Below, piece after piece: positions 35,785-44,149 of a stretch of 64,000 nucleotides of DNA. The position numbers were made by a program, and so were the translations under genes. The notes beneath the pieces are model-generated. The model was given only the letters and a program-made list of their open reading frames with translations, was not told the origin of the DNA and did not search any database. This DNA is from Micromonospora peucetia (GTDB lineage: Bacteria > Actinomycetota > Actinomycetes > Mycobacteriales > Micromonosporaceae): positions 5,518,001 through 5,582,000 of the forward strand of contig NZ_FMIC01000002.1 of assembly GCF_900091625.1 (NCBI RefSeq), written 5' to 3'. Positions within the stretch are counted from its first letter, which is position 1. Each line of letters opens with the position of its first letter.

Positions 35785-35818
35785 GGTCCAGCCTCCTCGG
35801 GTCTCCTGGCCGAAGGTC

Positions 35819-35845
35819 CTTGAGTTGAGCCGGAGCGACTCAACT
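35819..35845. promoter_or_regulatory. HAIR-like heat-shock operator upstream of hsp20
   Basis: AGTTGAG (35823-35829) and CTCAACT (35839-35845) are perfect inverted repeats nine bases apart, overlapped on the left by CTTGAGT (35819-35825). CTTGAGT-N7-ACTCAAG is the HspR HAIR element; the spacing here differs, so it may be a variant HspR site or another regulator's. It lies 35-60 bases before the hsp20 start. Confidence 0.6.
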
Positions 35846-35880
35846 CTCCCTTATGTGTTTAGCGCAGCCCGGCCGCGTCG

Positions 35881-36315
35881 TCAACTCAGGACCTTCTCGA
35901 ACCAGTGCTCGGCATAGACGCCGTCGTTGAACGCCGGGATCTCCCGATAGCCGTGCCGGGCGTACAGGGTGCGGGCCTCGACCAGGTCGCTGCGGGTGTC
36001 CAGCCGGATCCGGGTGATCCCGGCGGCACTGGCCCGCTCCTGCACGGCGGCGAGCAGGGCCGCTCCGCCGCCGTGTCCGCGGTGGTCGGGGCGCACGTAC
36101 ACCCGGGTCAGCTCCGCCAAGCCCGGTCGGTACCGCAGCCCGACGCAGGCGGCCGGAACCCCGACGCGATACGCGACCAGCAGGATGCCGGTGGGCGCGG
36201 CCAAGTCGTCGCTCGGATCGTCGGCCATCGCCGCCGCGACCTCGCCCGGGCGGACCGGACGGCCGTGGTAGCGGCGGGCCATCTCCTCGAAGTACGCCTC
36301 AAGCAGGGCCGCCAC
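35881..36315 (-). CDS. GNAT-family N-acetyltransferase
   Basis: The 144-residue protein has the GNAT core: LLVAYRVGVPAACVGLRYRPGLAELTRVYVRPDHRGHGGGAALLAAVQERA (acetyl-CoA loop R-G-H-G-G-G-A) and RIRLDTRSDLVEARTLYARHGYREI. The first start is GTG 36315; upstream in-frame codons (RPDRPE) look domain-like, but a TGA 66 bases before leaves no other start codon, so the N-terminus is short or a rare start is used. Substrate unknown. Confidence 0.86.
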   Translation of the reverse strand: MAALLEAYFEEMARRYHGRPVRPGEVAAAMADDPSDDLAAPTGILLVAYRVGVPAACVGLRYRPGLAELTRVYVRPDHRGHGGGAALLAAVQERASAAGITRIRLDTRSDLVEARTLYARHGYREIPAFNDGVYAEHWFEKVLS

Positions 36316-36341
36316 CTCAGGCCGGTCGGGCCGGGTCGGGG

Positions 36342-36359
36342 CCGTCTGGGAGCAGACGG
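36342..36359. terminator. Small hairpin after the DUF2087 gene
   Basis: CCGTCTG (36342-36348) pairs with CAGACGG (36353-36359), a 7-bp stem with a GGAG loop, lying 17 bases after the DUF2087 stop on the minus strand. Weak but well placed. Confidence 0.45.
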
Positions 36360-36375
36360 TTTCCGGTGCGGACGA

Positions 36376-36894
36376 TCAGTCGCCGATGCGCCAGTAGACA
36401 CCCTGCTCCCGGGCCATCAGCTGCTCGTCAACCAGGTATCGGCGCAGCGCCGCGTGGTCGCAGCCGCCGCGCTCGCACCAGTGCCGCAACACCTCGTCCA
36501 CCGCCCGCTCGGGATAGCGCACCCCCGGTTCGAAGGACTTCGCCACGTGCGCCAGCACCACCCGCCGCCGGCCGCGCTGCGCCGGCAGGCCGGTCAGCCT
36601 GCCGTCGCTCACGAACGTGCGCAGCACCCGGTCGGTGGGGTCGTCGGCCGGACGGGGAACCGACGGCGTGCGGGCCGCCTCCCGCAGCCGGTCGGCGTCC
36701 ACTCGCAGGTCACGGTCACCGCCGGTGACCAGGCCCGCGTCGACGAGCCGCCGGATCGCGGTGACCACCTGCCGCGCCGACAGGCCCGTCCGGCCGGCCA
36801 CCGCCGGGGCGTCGGCGCCGCCCAGCACGATCGCCGCGAAGACCTGCCGCCGTACGTCGTCGGCGAGGGCCCCCGCCAGAGCCTGTGCTGTCAT
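36376..36894 (-). CDS. DUF2087 domain protein with N-terminal HTH
   Basis: From ATG 36894 the product has 172 residues. The first 80 form a winged helix (ALADDVRRQVFAAIVLGGADAPAVAGRTGLSARQVVTAIRRLVDAGLV). The C-terminal 80 are the DUF2087 module (RVLRTFVSDGRLTGLPAQRGRRRVVLAHVAKSFEPGVRYPERAVDEVLRHWC to LVDEQLMAREQGVYWRIG). DUF2087 occurs in DNA-binding, ArsR-linked proteins. Likely a transcription regulator; signal unknown. Confidence 0.85.
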   Translation of the reverse strand: MTAQALAGALADDVRRQVFAAIVLGGADAPAVAGRTGLSARQVVTAIRRLVDAGLVTGGDRDLRVDADRLREAARTPSVPRPADDPTDRVLRTFVSDGRLTGLPAQRGRRRVVLAHVAKSFEPGVRYPERAVDEVLRHWCERGGCDHAALRRYLVDEQLMAREQGVYWRIGD

Positions 36895-36982
36895 GCCGAC
36901 CACCCTGCCAGCCGACACACGCGGGCCGCACGTCATTTCCGGCGGTACGGCCCGAGCGGCGGGCCGCCGTGCGCGAGGCCGG

Positions 36983-37480
36983 TCAGTCGCCCGGCTGATC
37001 GGCGCGCAGCACCACCCGGCGCAGCAGGTCGGACAGTTGCCGTCGCTCGTGCGGGGCGAGGGCGGCCAGCAGCCGGTGCTCCTCGGCGCCCCGCCCGTCC
37101 ATGGCCCCGTGCCAGGCCGCCTGTCCCGACTCGGTCAGCTCCACGTCGACGCGCCGCCGGTCGGTGGTGGACGGAATCCGGTGCACGAAGCCGCGTCGGA
37201 CCAGCGCGTCGACCCGGGCGGTGACGGAGGCGGGAGCCATCGCCAGGTCGCGGGCCAGGTCCGACGGGGCTGCCCGACCGCCCCGCCCGGCCAGGGCGTG
37301 CAGGGTGTCGTACTCGTGTCCGTGCAGGTCGAGGCCGACCAGGGTCCGCTCCTTGGCCTCGCGCAGGTGGCGGGTGAGGAACTGGATCCGGGTCACTGCC
37401 CCTTCGACGTCGGGGTCGAGCGTCGGCAGGATCGGTTGCCAGCGCTCGACGTGCCGGTCGACGTGGTCACGGTCGCTCAT
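36983..37480 (-). CDS. MarR-family regulator of the divergent MFS gene
   Basis: The 165-residue protein has the MarR winged helix: APSDLARDLAMAPASVTARVDALVRRGFVHRIPSTTDRRRVDVELT, with the TTDRRR wing, between dimerisation helices. It is divergent from an MFS transporter, with two TTCGA-type palindromes in the 69 bases between, so it probably represses itself and the pump. Confidence 0.92.
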   Translation of the reverse strand: MSDRDHVDRHVERWQPILPTLDPDVEGAVTRIQFLTRHLREAKERTLVGLDLHGHEYDTLHALAGRGGRAAPSDLARDLAMAPASVTARVDALVRRGFVHRIPSTTDRRRVDVELTESGQAAWHGAMDGRGAEEHRLLAALAPHERRQLSDLLRRVVLRADQPGD

Positions 37481-37516
37481 GCCGCCAAGCCTATGCCGAC
37501 GCCGAAATATTCGCTG

Positions 37517-37537
37517 TCGAAAGATTCGACGTCGAAT
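37517..37537. promoter_or_regulatory. Two overlapping MarR operators
   Basis: TCGAA-AGA-TTCGA (37517-37529) overlaps ATTCGACGTCGAAT (37524-37537), a perfect 14-base palindrome; a further AATATTC lies upstream. All fall between the divergent marR and MFS starts. Confidence 0.75.
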
Positions 37538-37549
37538 TACATTGTCCGG

Positions 37550-38770
37550 GTGACCCACCCCCTCCGCGTACGCCCGTTCCGGCTGCTCTTCCTGGGCCGT
37601 ACCGTCTCCGCAGTCGGCGACGCCGTCGTGCCCACCGCCCTCGCCCTGGCCGTGCTCCGGGCGACCGGCTCCACCGGTGCCCTCGCCCTCGTGCTGGCCT
37701 GCGCGGTGGTGCCCCGCCTGCTCCTGTTGCCCCTCGGCGGCGTGCTCGCCGACCGTCTCGACGCCCGTCGGGTCGCGATCATCGCCGACCTCGTGCGCTG
37801 CCTCACGCAACTCTGCGTCGGCGTCGAACTGCTCGGCGACGCCTCGCTCGCCGTGATCGCGGTGGCCGCCGCGGCCGGTGGCGCCGCCGGCGCGTTCGCC
37901 CTGCCCACCGCCTCACCCCTGGTCGCCGGCACGGTCGAGGCGCCCCAGCGGCAGCAGGCCAACGCCCTGATGGGCGTCACCGCCAACGCCAGCCGCCTCG
38001 CCGGCCCCGCCCTCGCCGGCGCGCTGATCTGGGCCGTCGGACCAGGCTGGGCGTTCGTCCTCGACGCCGCGACGTTCGCGCTCAGCGCGCTGCTGCTCAC
38101 CGTCGTCCGGATCCGCCACGTCCCGATGCCGAAACGGAGCGTCCTCGCCGACCTCGCACACGGTTGGCGGGAGGTCCGCAGCCGTGACTGGTTCTGGACC
38201 AGCCTGCTCGGCCACGGCGTGTGGAACGGCGCCGCCGCCGTCCTGACGACCCTTGGCCCGGCGATCGCGGTGCGTCGCCTCGGCGGCGAGGGCGTCTGGG
38301 TGCTGATGCTCCAGGCCGGCGCCGTCGGCATGCTCGCCGGCTCGCTGCTCGCCGCCCGGATTCACCCCCGCCGACCGGTGCTGGTGGCCAACCTCGGGCT
38401 GGCCAGCTACGCCGCGCCGCTGGCCCTGCTCGCCGTCGCCGCGCCCGCCCCGCTCGTCATCGCCGCCTACGGGGTCGCGCTGACCGCCCTCGGCTATCTC
38501 AACCCGGTCTGGCAGACCGTCGTGCAGGGCCAGTTCCCGCCGCACGTCCTCGCCCGCGTCACCTCGTACGACTGGCTGGTCTCCCTCGGTGCGATGCCGC
38601 TGGGTTACGCCCTCGCGCCCGTCGCCGCCCGGGCCTGGGGCGACTCGGTGCCGCTGCTCACGGCCAGCGCGCTGGTCCTCGTCGCCTGCGCGGGCACCGC
38701 CGCCGTGCCCGGCGTACGGCGGCTCACCGCGCCGCACGACGAGGTGAGCCGGCGCACGGTGAGCGCGTGA
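37550..38770 (+). CDS. MFS transporter (efflux type, DHA3-like)
   Basis: Start GTG 37550 gives 406 residues. The opening RPFRLLFLGRTVSAVGDAVVPTALALAVLRATGS is the usual TM1 of MFS_3/enterobactin-exporter-like proteins; PLGGVLADRLDARRVAIIADLVR is motif A, followed by about 12 spans to AWGDSVPLLTASALVLVACAG. Probably a drug or siderophore exporter controlled by the divergent MarR. Confidence 0.9.
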   Translation: MTHPLRVRPFRLLFLGRTVSAVGDAVVPTALALAVLRATGSTGALALVLACAVVPRLLLLPLGGVLADRLDARRVAIIADLVRCLTQLCVGVELLGDASLAVIAVAAAAGGAAGAFALPTASPLVAGTVEAPQRQQANALMGVTANASRLAGPALAGALIWAVGPGWAFVLDAATFALSALLLTVVRIRHVPMPKRSVLADLAHGWREVRSRDWFWTSLLGHGVWNGAAAVLTTLGPAIAVRRLGGEGVWVLMLQAGAVGMLAGSLLAARIHPRRPVLVANLGLASYAAPLALLAVAAPAPLVIAAYGVALTALGYLNPVWQTVVQGQFPPHVLARVTSYDWLVSLGAMPLGYALAPVAARAWGDSVPLLTASALVLVACAGTAAVPGVRRLTAPHDEVSRRTVSA

Positions 38771-38831
38771 CCGGTGGTGGTCACGACCGACCCCGCCGAC
38801 CCGCGCCGCCGCCGGACCCCGGCACGGCCCG

Positions 38832-39464
38832 TCAGCGGCGGATCAGGCCACGGGCCCTGGCGGCGGCGACGGCGGCGGTACGGGAGTCGACGCCGAGCTT
38901 GCCGTAGACGTGCACCAGGTGCGTCTTGACGGTGGCCTGACTGAGGTGCAGCCGCAGACTGATCTGCTGGTTGGACAGCCCGTCGGCGACGAGCTGCAGG
39001 ACCTCGGTCTCGCGGCGGCTCAGGGCGGTACCGGGGGTGCGCATCCGGTCGATCAGCCGGTGCGCGACGGTCGGGGCGAGAGCGGACCGGCCGGCGGCGG
39101 CGGCGCGTACGGCCGCGGCGAGCTCTTCGGGCGGGGCGTCCTTGAGCAGGTACCCGGTCGCGCCGGCCTCGACGGCCGCGAGGATGTCGGCGTCGGTGTC
39201 GTAGGTGGTCAACACCAGCACGACGGGGCCGTCCGGGCGTGCGGTGATGGCGGCGGTGGCGGCGGCGCCGTGCATGCCCGGGCCGAACTGGAGGTCCATG
39301 AGCACCACGTCGATCCGCTCCCGTTCGGCGAGCGCGACGGCCCGCTCGGCGGTCGCGGCCTCGGCGACCACCTCGAAGTCGGGCTCGGTGGCGAGGACGG
39401 CACGCAGCCCGGCGCGTACGACCGGGTGGTCGTCGGCGAGCAGCAGCCGGATCGGATCTCTCAC
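38832..39464 (-). CDS. NarL/FixJ-family response regulator (partner of the adjacent kinase)
   Basis: The 210-residue regulator (GTG 39464) has receiver motifs IRLLLADDHPVVRAGLRAVL, VVLMDLQFGPGMHG and VLTTYDTDADILAAVEAGATGYLLKDAP, and a LuxR domain (LSRRETEVLQLVADGLSNQQISLRLHLSQATVKTHLVHVYGKL). Its start overlaps the kinase stop as GTGA. Together with the kinase it probably acts at the ATCAACC/GGTTGAT site that faces the ABC exporter. Confidence 0.94.
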   Translation of the reverse strand: MRDPIRLLLADDHPVVRAGLRAVLATEPDFEVVAEAATAERAVALAERERIDVVLMDLQFGPGMHGAAATAAITARPDGPVVLVLTTYDTDADILAAVEAGATGYLLKDAPPEELAAAVRAAAAGRSALAPTVAHRLIDRMRTPGTALSRRETEVLQLVADGLSNQQISLRLHLSQATVKTHLVHVYGKLGVDSRTAAVAAARARGLIRR

Positions 39465-40666
39465 GCGCCCGCCCCCGACGCACCGGTGCCCGGAAACGCG
39501 AAACTGACGGCCAACGTGGTGCCCCGGCCGGGCGCCGACTCCACGGCCAGGGCGCCACCGAGTTCCTCGGCCCGGGCACGCATCGCGGCCAGCCCGAACC
39601 CTCCGTCGCCGCCCGGCCTGCCGGCGTCGTCGACGTCGAAGCCCGCGCCGTCGTCCACCACGTCGAGGACGACGCCGGAGTCCCGGTATCGCAGGGTCAC
39701 GTCGGCACGGCTCGCCCCGGCATGGTGAACGGTGTTGGCCAACGCGGACTGCGCGATCCGCAGCAGGGCCACCTCGTGACCGGTCGGCAGCCGCACCGCC
39801 GTCCCGTCGAGATGCAGACGCACCGCCAGCCCGGACCGGTCGGCGGTCGCGGCGCACAGCCGCCGCAACGCCGCCGGCAGCGAGCCGCCGTCGAGGCCGG
39901 GCGGGGTCAGCGCGCGGACGAACCGGCGGGCCTCGGCGAGGTTGTCCTGCGCGGTCCGGCGGGCCTGCTCGACGTGGCCGGCCGCCACGTCGAGCTGGTC
40001 GGGAATGGCCCGCTGGGCGGCACGCAGCAGCAGTTGGATGCTCGACAGCCCCTGGGCGAGGGTGTCGTGGATCTCGCGGGCCAGGCGTTCGCGTTCGGCG
40101 AGGACACCGGCGGCGTGTTCGGCGGTGGCCAGCTCGGCGCGGGTGGCGGTCAGCTGCTCGATCAACCGCTGGCGGCGCTCGCTCTCCCGGTACAACGCCT
40201 GGTAGCCGAGCACGGTGCCGACCGCGACCGCGGCGCCGATGCCGGGACCGATCACCGCGCCCGGCGTGAGCGTCCCCTGATGGGCGGCGACACCGACGAC
40301 CGCCACCACGGTCGTCGCCGCCACCGCGAGGGTCCCCCAGCGGGTGGGCAGCAGAAACAGGTGCAGCAGGAACAGCGGGAACGCGAACCACACCCCGTCC
40401 GGGGTCAGCACCAGCAGCACCAGCCACCCGGCCGTCAACACCGCCAGCCACGCCGCCGCGGCGCCTCGGGATCGGCGGACCAGTGGCAGCGCCGCCCCGG
40501 CGGCGTAGACGACGGCCAGCAGCACCGACGCCGCGAGTACGGCGGCACGCTGCGGCCCCTGTCCGGCGAGGGCCCGTACGGCGGCGACCGCGAGGAGCAC
40601 CGCGACCAGCAGGTGCAGGCAGACGCGCAGCACCCGCAGCGGCCGAGCGAGCGATTCCGGGTTCAC
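39461..40666 (-). CDS. NarL-type sensor histidine kinase with multi-helix membrane sensor
   Basis: The 401-residue kinase has about five or six N-terminal membrane helices (VLRVCLHLLVAVLLAVAAVRALAG onward to about 145), HisKA_3 (RLAREIHDTLAQGLSSIQLLLRAAQ) and HATPase (IAQSALANTVHHAGASRADV; VVDDGAGFD; GLAAMRARAEELGGAL). Lacking a large outer domain, it resembles intramembrane-sensing kinases paired with ABC exporters that detect membrane-active compounds. It is divergent from such an exporter. Confidence 0.93.
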   Translation of the reverse strand: MNPESLARPLRVLRVCLHLLVAVLLAVAAVRALAGQGPQRAAVLAASVLLAVVYAAGAALPLVRRSRGAAAAWLAVLTAGWLVLLVLTPDGVWFAFPLFLLHLFLLPTRWGTLAVAATTVVAVVGVAAHQGTLTPGAVIGPGIGAAVAVGTVLGYQALYRESERRQRLIEQLTATRAELATAEHAAGVLAERERLAREIHDTLAQGLSSIQLLLRAAQRAIPDQLDVAAGHVEQARRTAQDNLAEARRFVRALTPPGLDGGSLPAALRRLCAATADRSGLAVRLHLDGTAVRLPTGHEVALLRIAQSALANTVHHAGASRADVTLRYRDSGVVLDVVDDGAGFDVDDAGRPGGDGGFGLAAMRARAEELGGALAVESAPGRGTTLAVSFAFPGTGASGAGA

Positions 40667-40701
40667 GATGTGTCCAGGCTAGGACGCCGACGGCCGCCGC
40701 C

Positions 40702-40719
40702 ATCAACCAAAAGGTTGAT
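40702..40719. promoter_or_regulatory. Operator ATCAACC-N4-GGTTGAT between kinase and ABC exporter
   Basis: A perfect inverted repeat with 7-base arms and an AAAA spacer, AT-rich against its surroundings, 36 bases before the kinase start and 129 bases before the permease start. Size and symmetry suit a NarL-type regulator dimer. Confidence 0.65.
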
Positions 40720-40847
40720 CCTGACGTACACAGTTCGACGTCGCGAACCCGATCGGCGGCGCGATGGCGACGGCCGTGATCCGGACGACGGTTGGTGCCG
40801 GGGCCGCCACCGCGCCCCTCCCCCGCTACCGGAAGGCCGATGCGATC

Positions 40848-41918
40848 GTGTTCGTCGCGTGGAGAGATCTACGGTTCGCCAAGGGCCGGTTCGCCCTGAT
40901 GGGAACGGTCGTCACGCTGATGACGCTGCTGGTGGTCCTGCTGTCCGGGCTGACCGCCGGCCTCGGCCGGGGCAGCACCTCGGCCATCTCCGACCTGCCC
41001 GCCGACCACCTGGTGTTCTCCGCCCCGGCCGACGGGCAGAAACTCTCGTTCACCGAGTCGACCGTCACCCGGGAACAGTGGCTACGCTGGCAGGCCGTGC
41101 CGGGAGTGACCGGCGCCGCGCCGCTCGGTATCGCCACCACCCGGGTCAGCGTCGGCGACCGCAGCGCCGCGCTGTCCGCGTTCGGCGTCCCGCCCGGGTC
41201 GGGCCTGGCGCCCGACGCCCTCGCCGCCGGGCAGGCCGTGCTGTCCCAGGAAGCGGCCGACGCCCTGGGCGCCGGGCCGGGACAGACCGTGTTCGTCGGC
41301 GGACGCCCGCTGAAGATCGCCGCGGTGGCCGGGGACGCCTCGCACAGCCACACCCCGGTGATCTGGACCGACCTGGCCGACTGGCAGAGCCTGGCCCCCG
41401 GTGCCGACGGTGACGCCGCGACGGTCGTCGCGCTGACGACCACCCGCGACGTCGACCTGGCCGCCGCCGACCGGCAGCTGCGCACCCACACGGTCACCCG
41501 CTCGGCGGCGCTGTCCGCCATCGGCTCGTACACCGCCGAGAACGGGTCGCTGCAACTCATGCGCGGCATGCTGTTCGCGATCTCCGCGCTGGTCATCGGT
41601 GCGTTCTTCACCGTGTGGACCATCCAGCGCGCGGCGGACATCGCGGTGCTGAAGGCACTCGGCGCCAGCACCGGCCACCTGCTACGCGACGCGCTCGGAC
41701 AGGCCCTGGTGCTGCTGCTCGCCGGCACGGCCGCAGGCACCGCACTCGCGGTCACGATCGGTGCGGCGGCAGCCGGCACGGTGCCGTTCGCGCTCACCGC
41801 CGGATCCGTGCTGTTCCCGGCCGCCGTGATGATCGCGCTCGGCGCGACCGGCGCCGCCCTGTCCATCCGCCGGATCACCTCCGTCGACCCGCTGATCGCC
41901 CTGGGGAGCGCCCGATGA
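40848..41918 (+). CDS. ABC transporter permease (FtsX/DevC-like)
   Basis: GTG 40848 is favoured because GGAAGG lies upstream and the residues FVAWRDLRFAKGRFALMG match the usual opening; ATG 40764 is possible. The 356-residue protein has an N-terminal helix (VVTLMTLLVVLLSGLTAGLG), a long outer domain (about 60-220; SFTESTVTREQWLRWQAVPGV) and three C-terminal helices with MRGMLFAISALVIGAFFTVWTIQRAADIAVLKALGAST. This is the FtsX/MacB-like mechanotransmission fold. It overlaps the ATPase start by four bases. Likely an exporter of lipid or peptide compounds. Confidence 0.88.
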   Translation: MFVAWRDLRFAKGRFALMGTVVTLMTLLVVLLSGLTAGLGRGSTSAISDLPADHLVFSAPADGQKLSFTESTVTREQWLRWQAVPGVTGAAPLGIATTRVSVGDRSAALSAFGVPPGSGLAPDALAAGQAVLSQEAADALGAGPGQTVFVGGRPLKIAAVAGDASHSHTPVIWTDLADWQSLAPGADGDAATVVALTTTRDVDLAAADRQLRTHTVTRSAALSAIGSYTAENGSLQLMRGMLFAISALVIGAFFTVWTIQRAADIAVLKALGASTGHLLRDALGQALVLLLAGTAAGTALAVTIGAAAAGTVPFALTAGSVLFPAAVMIALGATGAALSIRRITSVDPLIALGSAR

Positions 41919-42595
41919 GTCTCGACCTCGCCGACGTCACGCTGACCTATCCCGACGGCGACACCCGGCTGACCGCGCTCGACCGGGTCAGCCTGAGCGT
42001 GCCGGCGGGCACCACCACCGCCGTCATCGGACCCTCCGGCTCCGGCAAGTCGAGCCTGCTGGCGGTGGCCGCCACCCTGATCACCGCCGATTCGGGAACG
42101 GTGGTCGTCGCCGGCACCGACACCACGCGGCTCGGCCGCCGGGAGACGACCGCGCTGCGCCGCGAGAAAATCGGAATCGTCTTCCAACAGCCCAACCTCA
42201 TCGCCTCGCTGACCGCCGCCGAACAGTTGCGGGTGATCGCCCACCTCGCCGGCGGTTCCCGCCGCGCCGGACACGACCGCGCCGCGGAACTGCTGGCCGC
42301 GGTGGGGCTGACCGGGCAGGCCGACCGTCGTCCGCACCAGCTCTCCGGCGGCCAACGCCAGCGGGTCAACATCGCCCGCGCCCTGATGAACGACCCGGCG
42401 GTGCTGCTGGTCGACGAGCCCACCAGCGCGTTGGACCACGACCGCGGTGCGGCGATCATCGAGCTGGTCACCGACCTCACCCGGCAGCGTGGCACCGCCA
42501 CCGTCCTGGTCACCCACGACCGGGGGCACCTGCACCGCGTCGACGCGGTCGCCGAGATGGTCGACGGCCGGCTGTGCCTGCCGGCCCCGGCCTGA
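41915..42595 (+). CDS. ABC transporter ATP-binding protein (MacB/LolD type)
   Basis: The 226-residue ATPase has Walker A GPSGSGKSSLL, Q-loop FQQPNLIASLTAAEQL, signature LSGGQRQRVNIARALM, Walker B LLVDEPTSALDHDRG and H-loop VLVTHDRGH. It is coupled to the permease (ATGA). The pair plus the divergent two-component system form a sense-and-respond efflux module. Confidence 0.94.
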   Translation: MSLDLADVTLTYPDGDTRLTALDRVSLSVPAGTTTAVIGPSGSGKSSLLAVAATLITADSGTVVVAGTDTTRLGRRETTALRREKIGIVFQQPNLIASLTAAEQLRVIAHLAGGSRRAGHDRAAELLAAVGLTGQADRRPHQLSGGQRQRVNIARALMNDPAVLLVDEPTSALDHDRGAAIIELVTDLTRQRGTATVLVTHDRGHLHRVDAVAEMVDGRLCLPAPA

Positions 42596-42685
42596 ACACG
42601 CCCGCGCGAGGCGGCCGGCTCTGCGCGACGCGGCCCGGTGCGGCAGAGTGTCACCGTTGGCTCGGGGCGAGGGAGGGCGGAGTTC

Positions 42686-44149
42686 GTGGAGGGTCCGACG
42701 GGGGTGGTGTTTCCGAAGACCGACACGGGACGCAGTACGTCTGCGCTCGGGCGGTCGGTCGTCGCCGACGCCCTACGTGCCGTCGATCCGGTGGGTGCGC
42801 GCTCGACGGAACACGAGACGAACTGGCGGCACGGATACCTCGGGCACTTCCGGCGGCTCGTCGAGGCCGGGCTGCTCTCCCGCGACGCCGCGGTGACGAT
42901 CGCCCGGGACGGGCTCGCCTCGCTGCATCGCCGGATGGCGGTGCTCCGCGCCGACGGCACCGAGATCGGCCTCGGCGACGTGTTCGCCACGCCCACCGAG
43001 GCCGAGCAGCTCCAGACAGCGACGGTAACCGGCACCGGCGAGGTCGAGCGCGAACTGTCGCTGCCGTACCGGGGCCAACGGCTGCGCGGCGACGACCTGC
43101 GCCGCCGGCTCGACGCGTGGGTCACCGCCGGCGTCGTCGAGCCGTCCTGCGCCGACGCGGTACGTGCCGTCATGGCCAACCCGGACTGGCTCGACCTGCG
43201 CGACCAGCGCATCGTGGTGCTCGGCGCGGGCGCGGAGATGGGCCCGCTGCCGTCCGTGTTGCGCTGGGGTGGCGATGTCGTCGCGGTCGACCTGCCACGC
43301 CCGGAGATCTGGCGGCGTCTGCTGCACACGACGCGCCGCTCCGGGGGCCGGCTGCACCTGCCAGTCCCGGCCGGCGCGGACCCCGGGGAAGACGCGTTGG
43401 CCGCCCGTGCCGGCGCCGACCTGTTGCACAACCTTCCGCAGGTGGCCGACTGGCTGCTCGGTGTCGACGGCCGGCTCGTCCTCGGCAACTACGTCTATGC
43501 CGACGGTGCGACCAACGTCCGGGTCGCCACGGCGGTCGACGCGCTCACTGTCCGGTTGCAGGACCGCCGTGACGACGTGGCGCTCGCGTTCCTGGCCACC
43601 CCCACCGACGTCTTCGCCGTTCCCGGTGACGCGGTACAGCACGCCGAACGGGGCTATGCGGCGCGCGGCATCGTCCGCCGGTCGCTGCGGGTGGCCTCCG
43701 GCGGCAGGCTCCTGCACCGCAACTACCCGCCGGGCGTCGACCCGGGCGTCAACGACAGCCTCGTCCCCCAACAGGGCCCCAACTACGCGCTGGCGAAACG
43801 GATGCAGCGGTGGCGGGCGACGGCGGCCCGGGACGCCGGGGCGACGGTGTCGTTCACGGTCGCCCCGCCCACCCGGACCCGCTCGGTGCTGCGCAACCGG
43901 GCGCTGGCCGCCGCGTACGCCGGTGCGCACCGCTTCGGCATCGAGGTGTTCGACCCGGCGACCAGCAACACGCTGATGGCCGCGCTCCTGGTGCACGACC
44001 TGCGCACCGGCGGCGGCCCGGCGCTGCCACACCCGTGGCAGGACGAGGCGTACGGTGCGGCGCACGGCGGGCTGTGGCGGGTGCCGTACGCCCCGCGCAG
44101 CGCCCTGGGCCTCGCCGTTCTGCTCGGTCTCGGCGGCGCACGGGCCTGA
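42686..44149 (+). CDS. Uncharacterised 487-residue protein with a Rossmann-like segment
   Basis: GTG 42686 is chosen for the GGGAGGGCGGAG upstream. The protein is soluble. Its centre reads RDQRIVVLGAGAEMGPLPSVLRWGGDVVAVDLPRPEIWRRLL, a Rossmann-type nucleotide loop (G-x-G-x-x-x-G). The N-terminal 150 residues are helical (LRAVDPVGARSTEHETNWRHGYLGHFRRLVEAGLLSRDAA) and the C-terminus ends with ALLVHDLRTGGGPALPHPWQDEAYGAAHGGLWRVPYAP. A conserved-looking NDSLVPQQGPNYALAKRMQRWR lies near 380. I do not recognise a named family; an NAD(P)- or SAM-binding enzyme is possible. It stands alone after the ABC genes. Confidence 0.7.
   Translation: MEGPTGVVFPKTDTGRSTSALGRSVVADALRAVDPVGARSTEHETNWRHGYLGHFRRLVEAGLLSRDAAVTIARDGLASLHRRMAVLRADGTEIGLGDVFATPTEAEQLQTATVTGTGEVERELSLPYRGQRLRGDDLRRRLDAWVTAGVVEPSCADAVRAVMANPDWLDLRDQRIVVLGAGAEMGPLPSVLRWGGDVVAVDLPRPEIWRRLLHTTRRSGGRLHLPVPAGADPGEDALAARAGADLLHNLPQVADWLLGVDGRLVLGNYVYADGATNVRVATAVDALTVRLQDRRDDVALAFLATPTDVFAVPGDAVQHAERGYAARGIVRRSLRVASGGRLLHRNYPPGVDPGVNDSLVPQQGPNYALAKRMQRWRATAARDAGATVSFTVAPPTRTRSVLRNRALAAAYAGAHRFGIEVFDPATSNTLMAALLVHDLRTGGGPALPHPWQDEAYGAAHGGLWRVPYAPRSALGLAVLLGLGGARA

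Noticed and set aside
38832..40706. One 624-codon minus-strand frame over the regulator and part of the kinase
   Set aside because: Only its last 210 codons show domains; the upstream part is out of frame with the kinase and Arg/Gly-rich.
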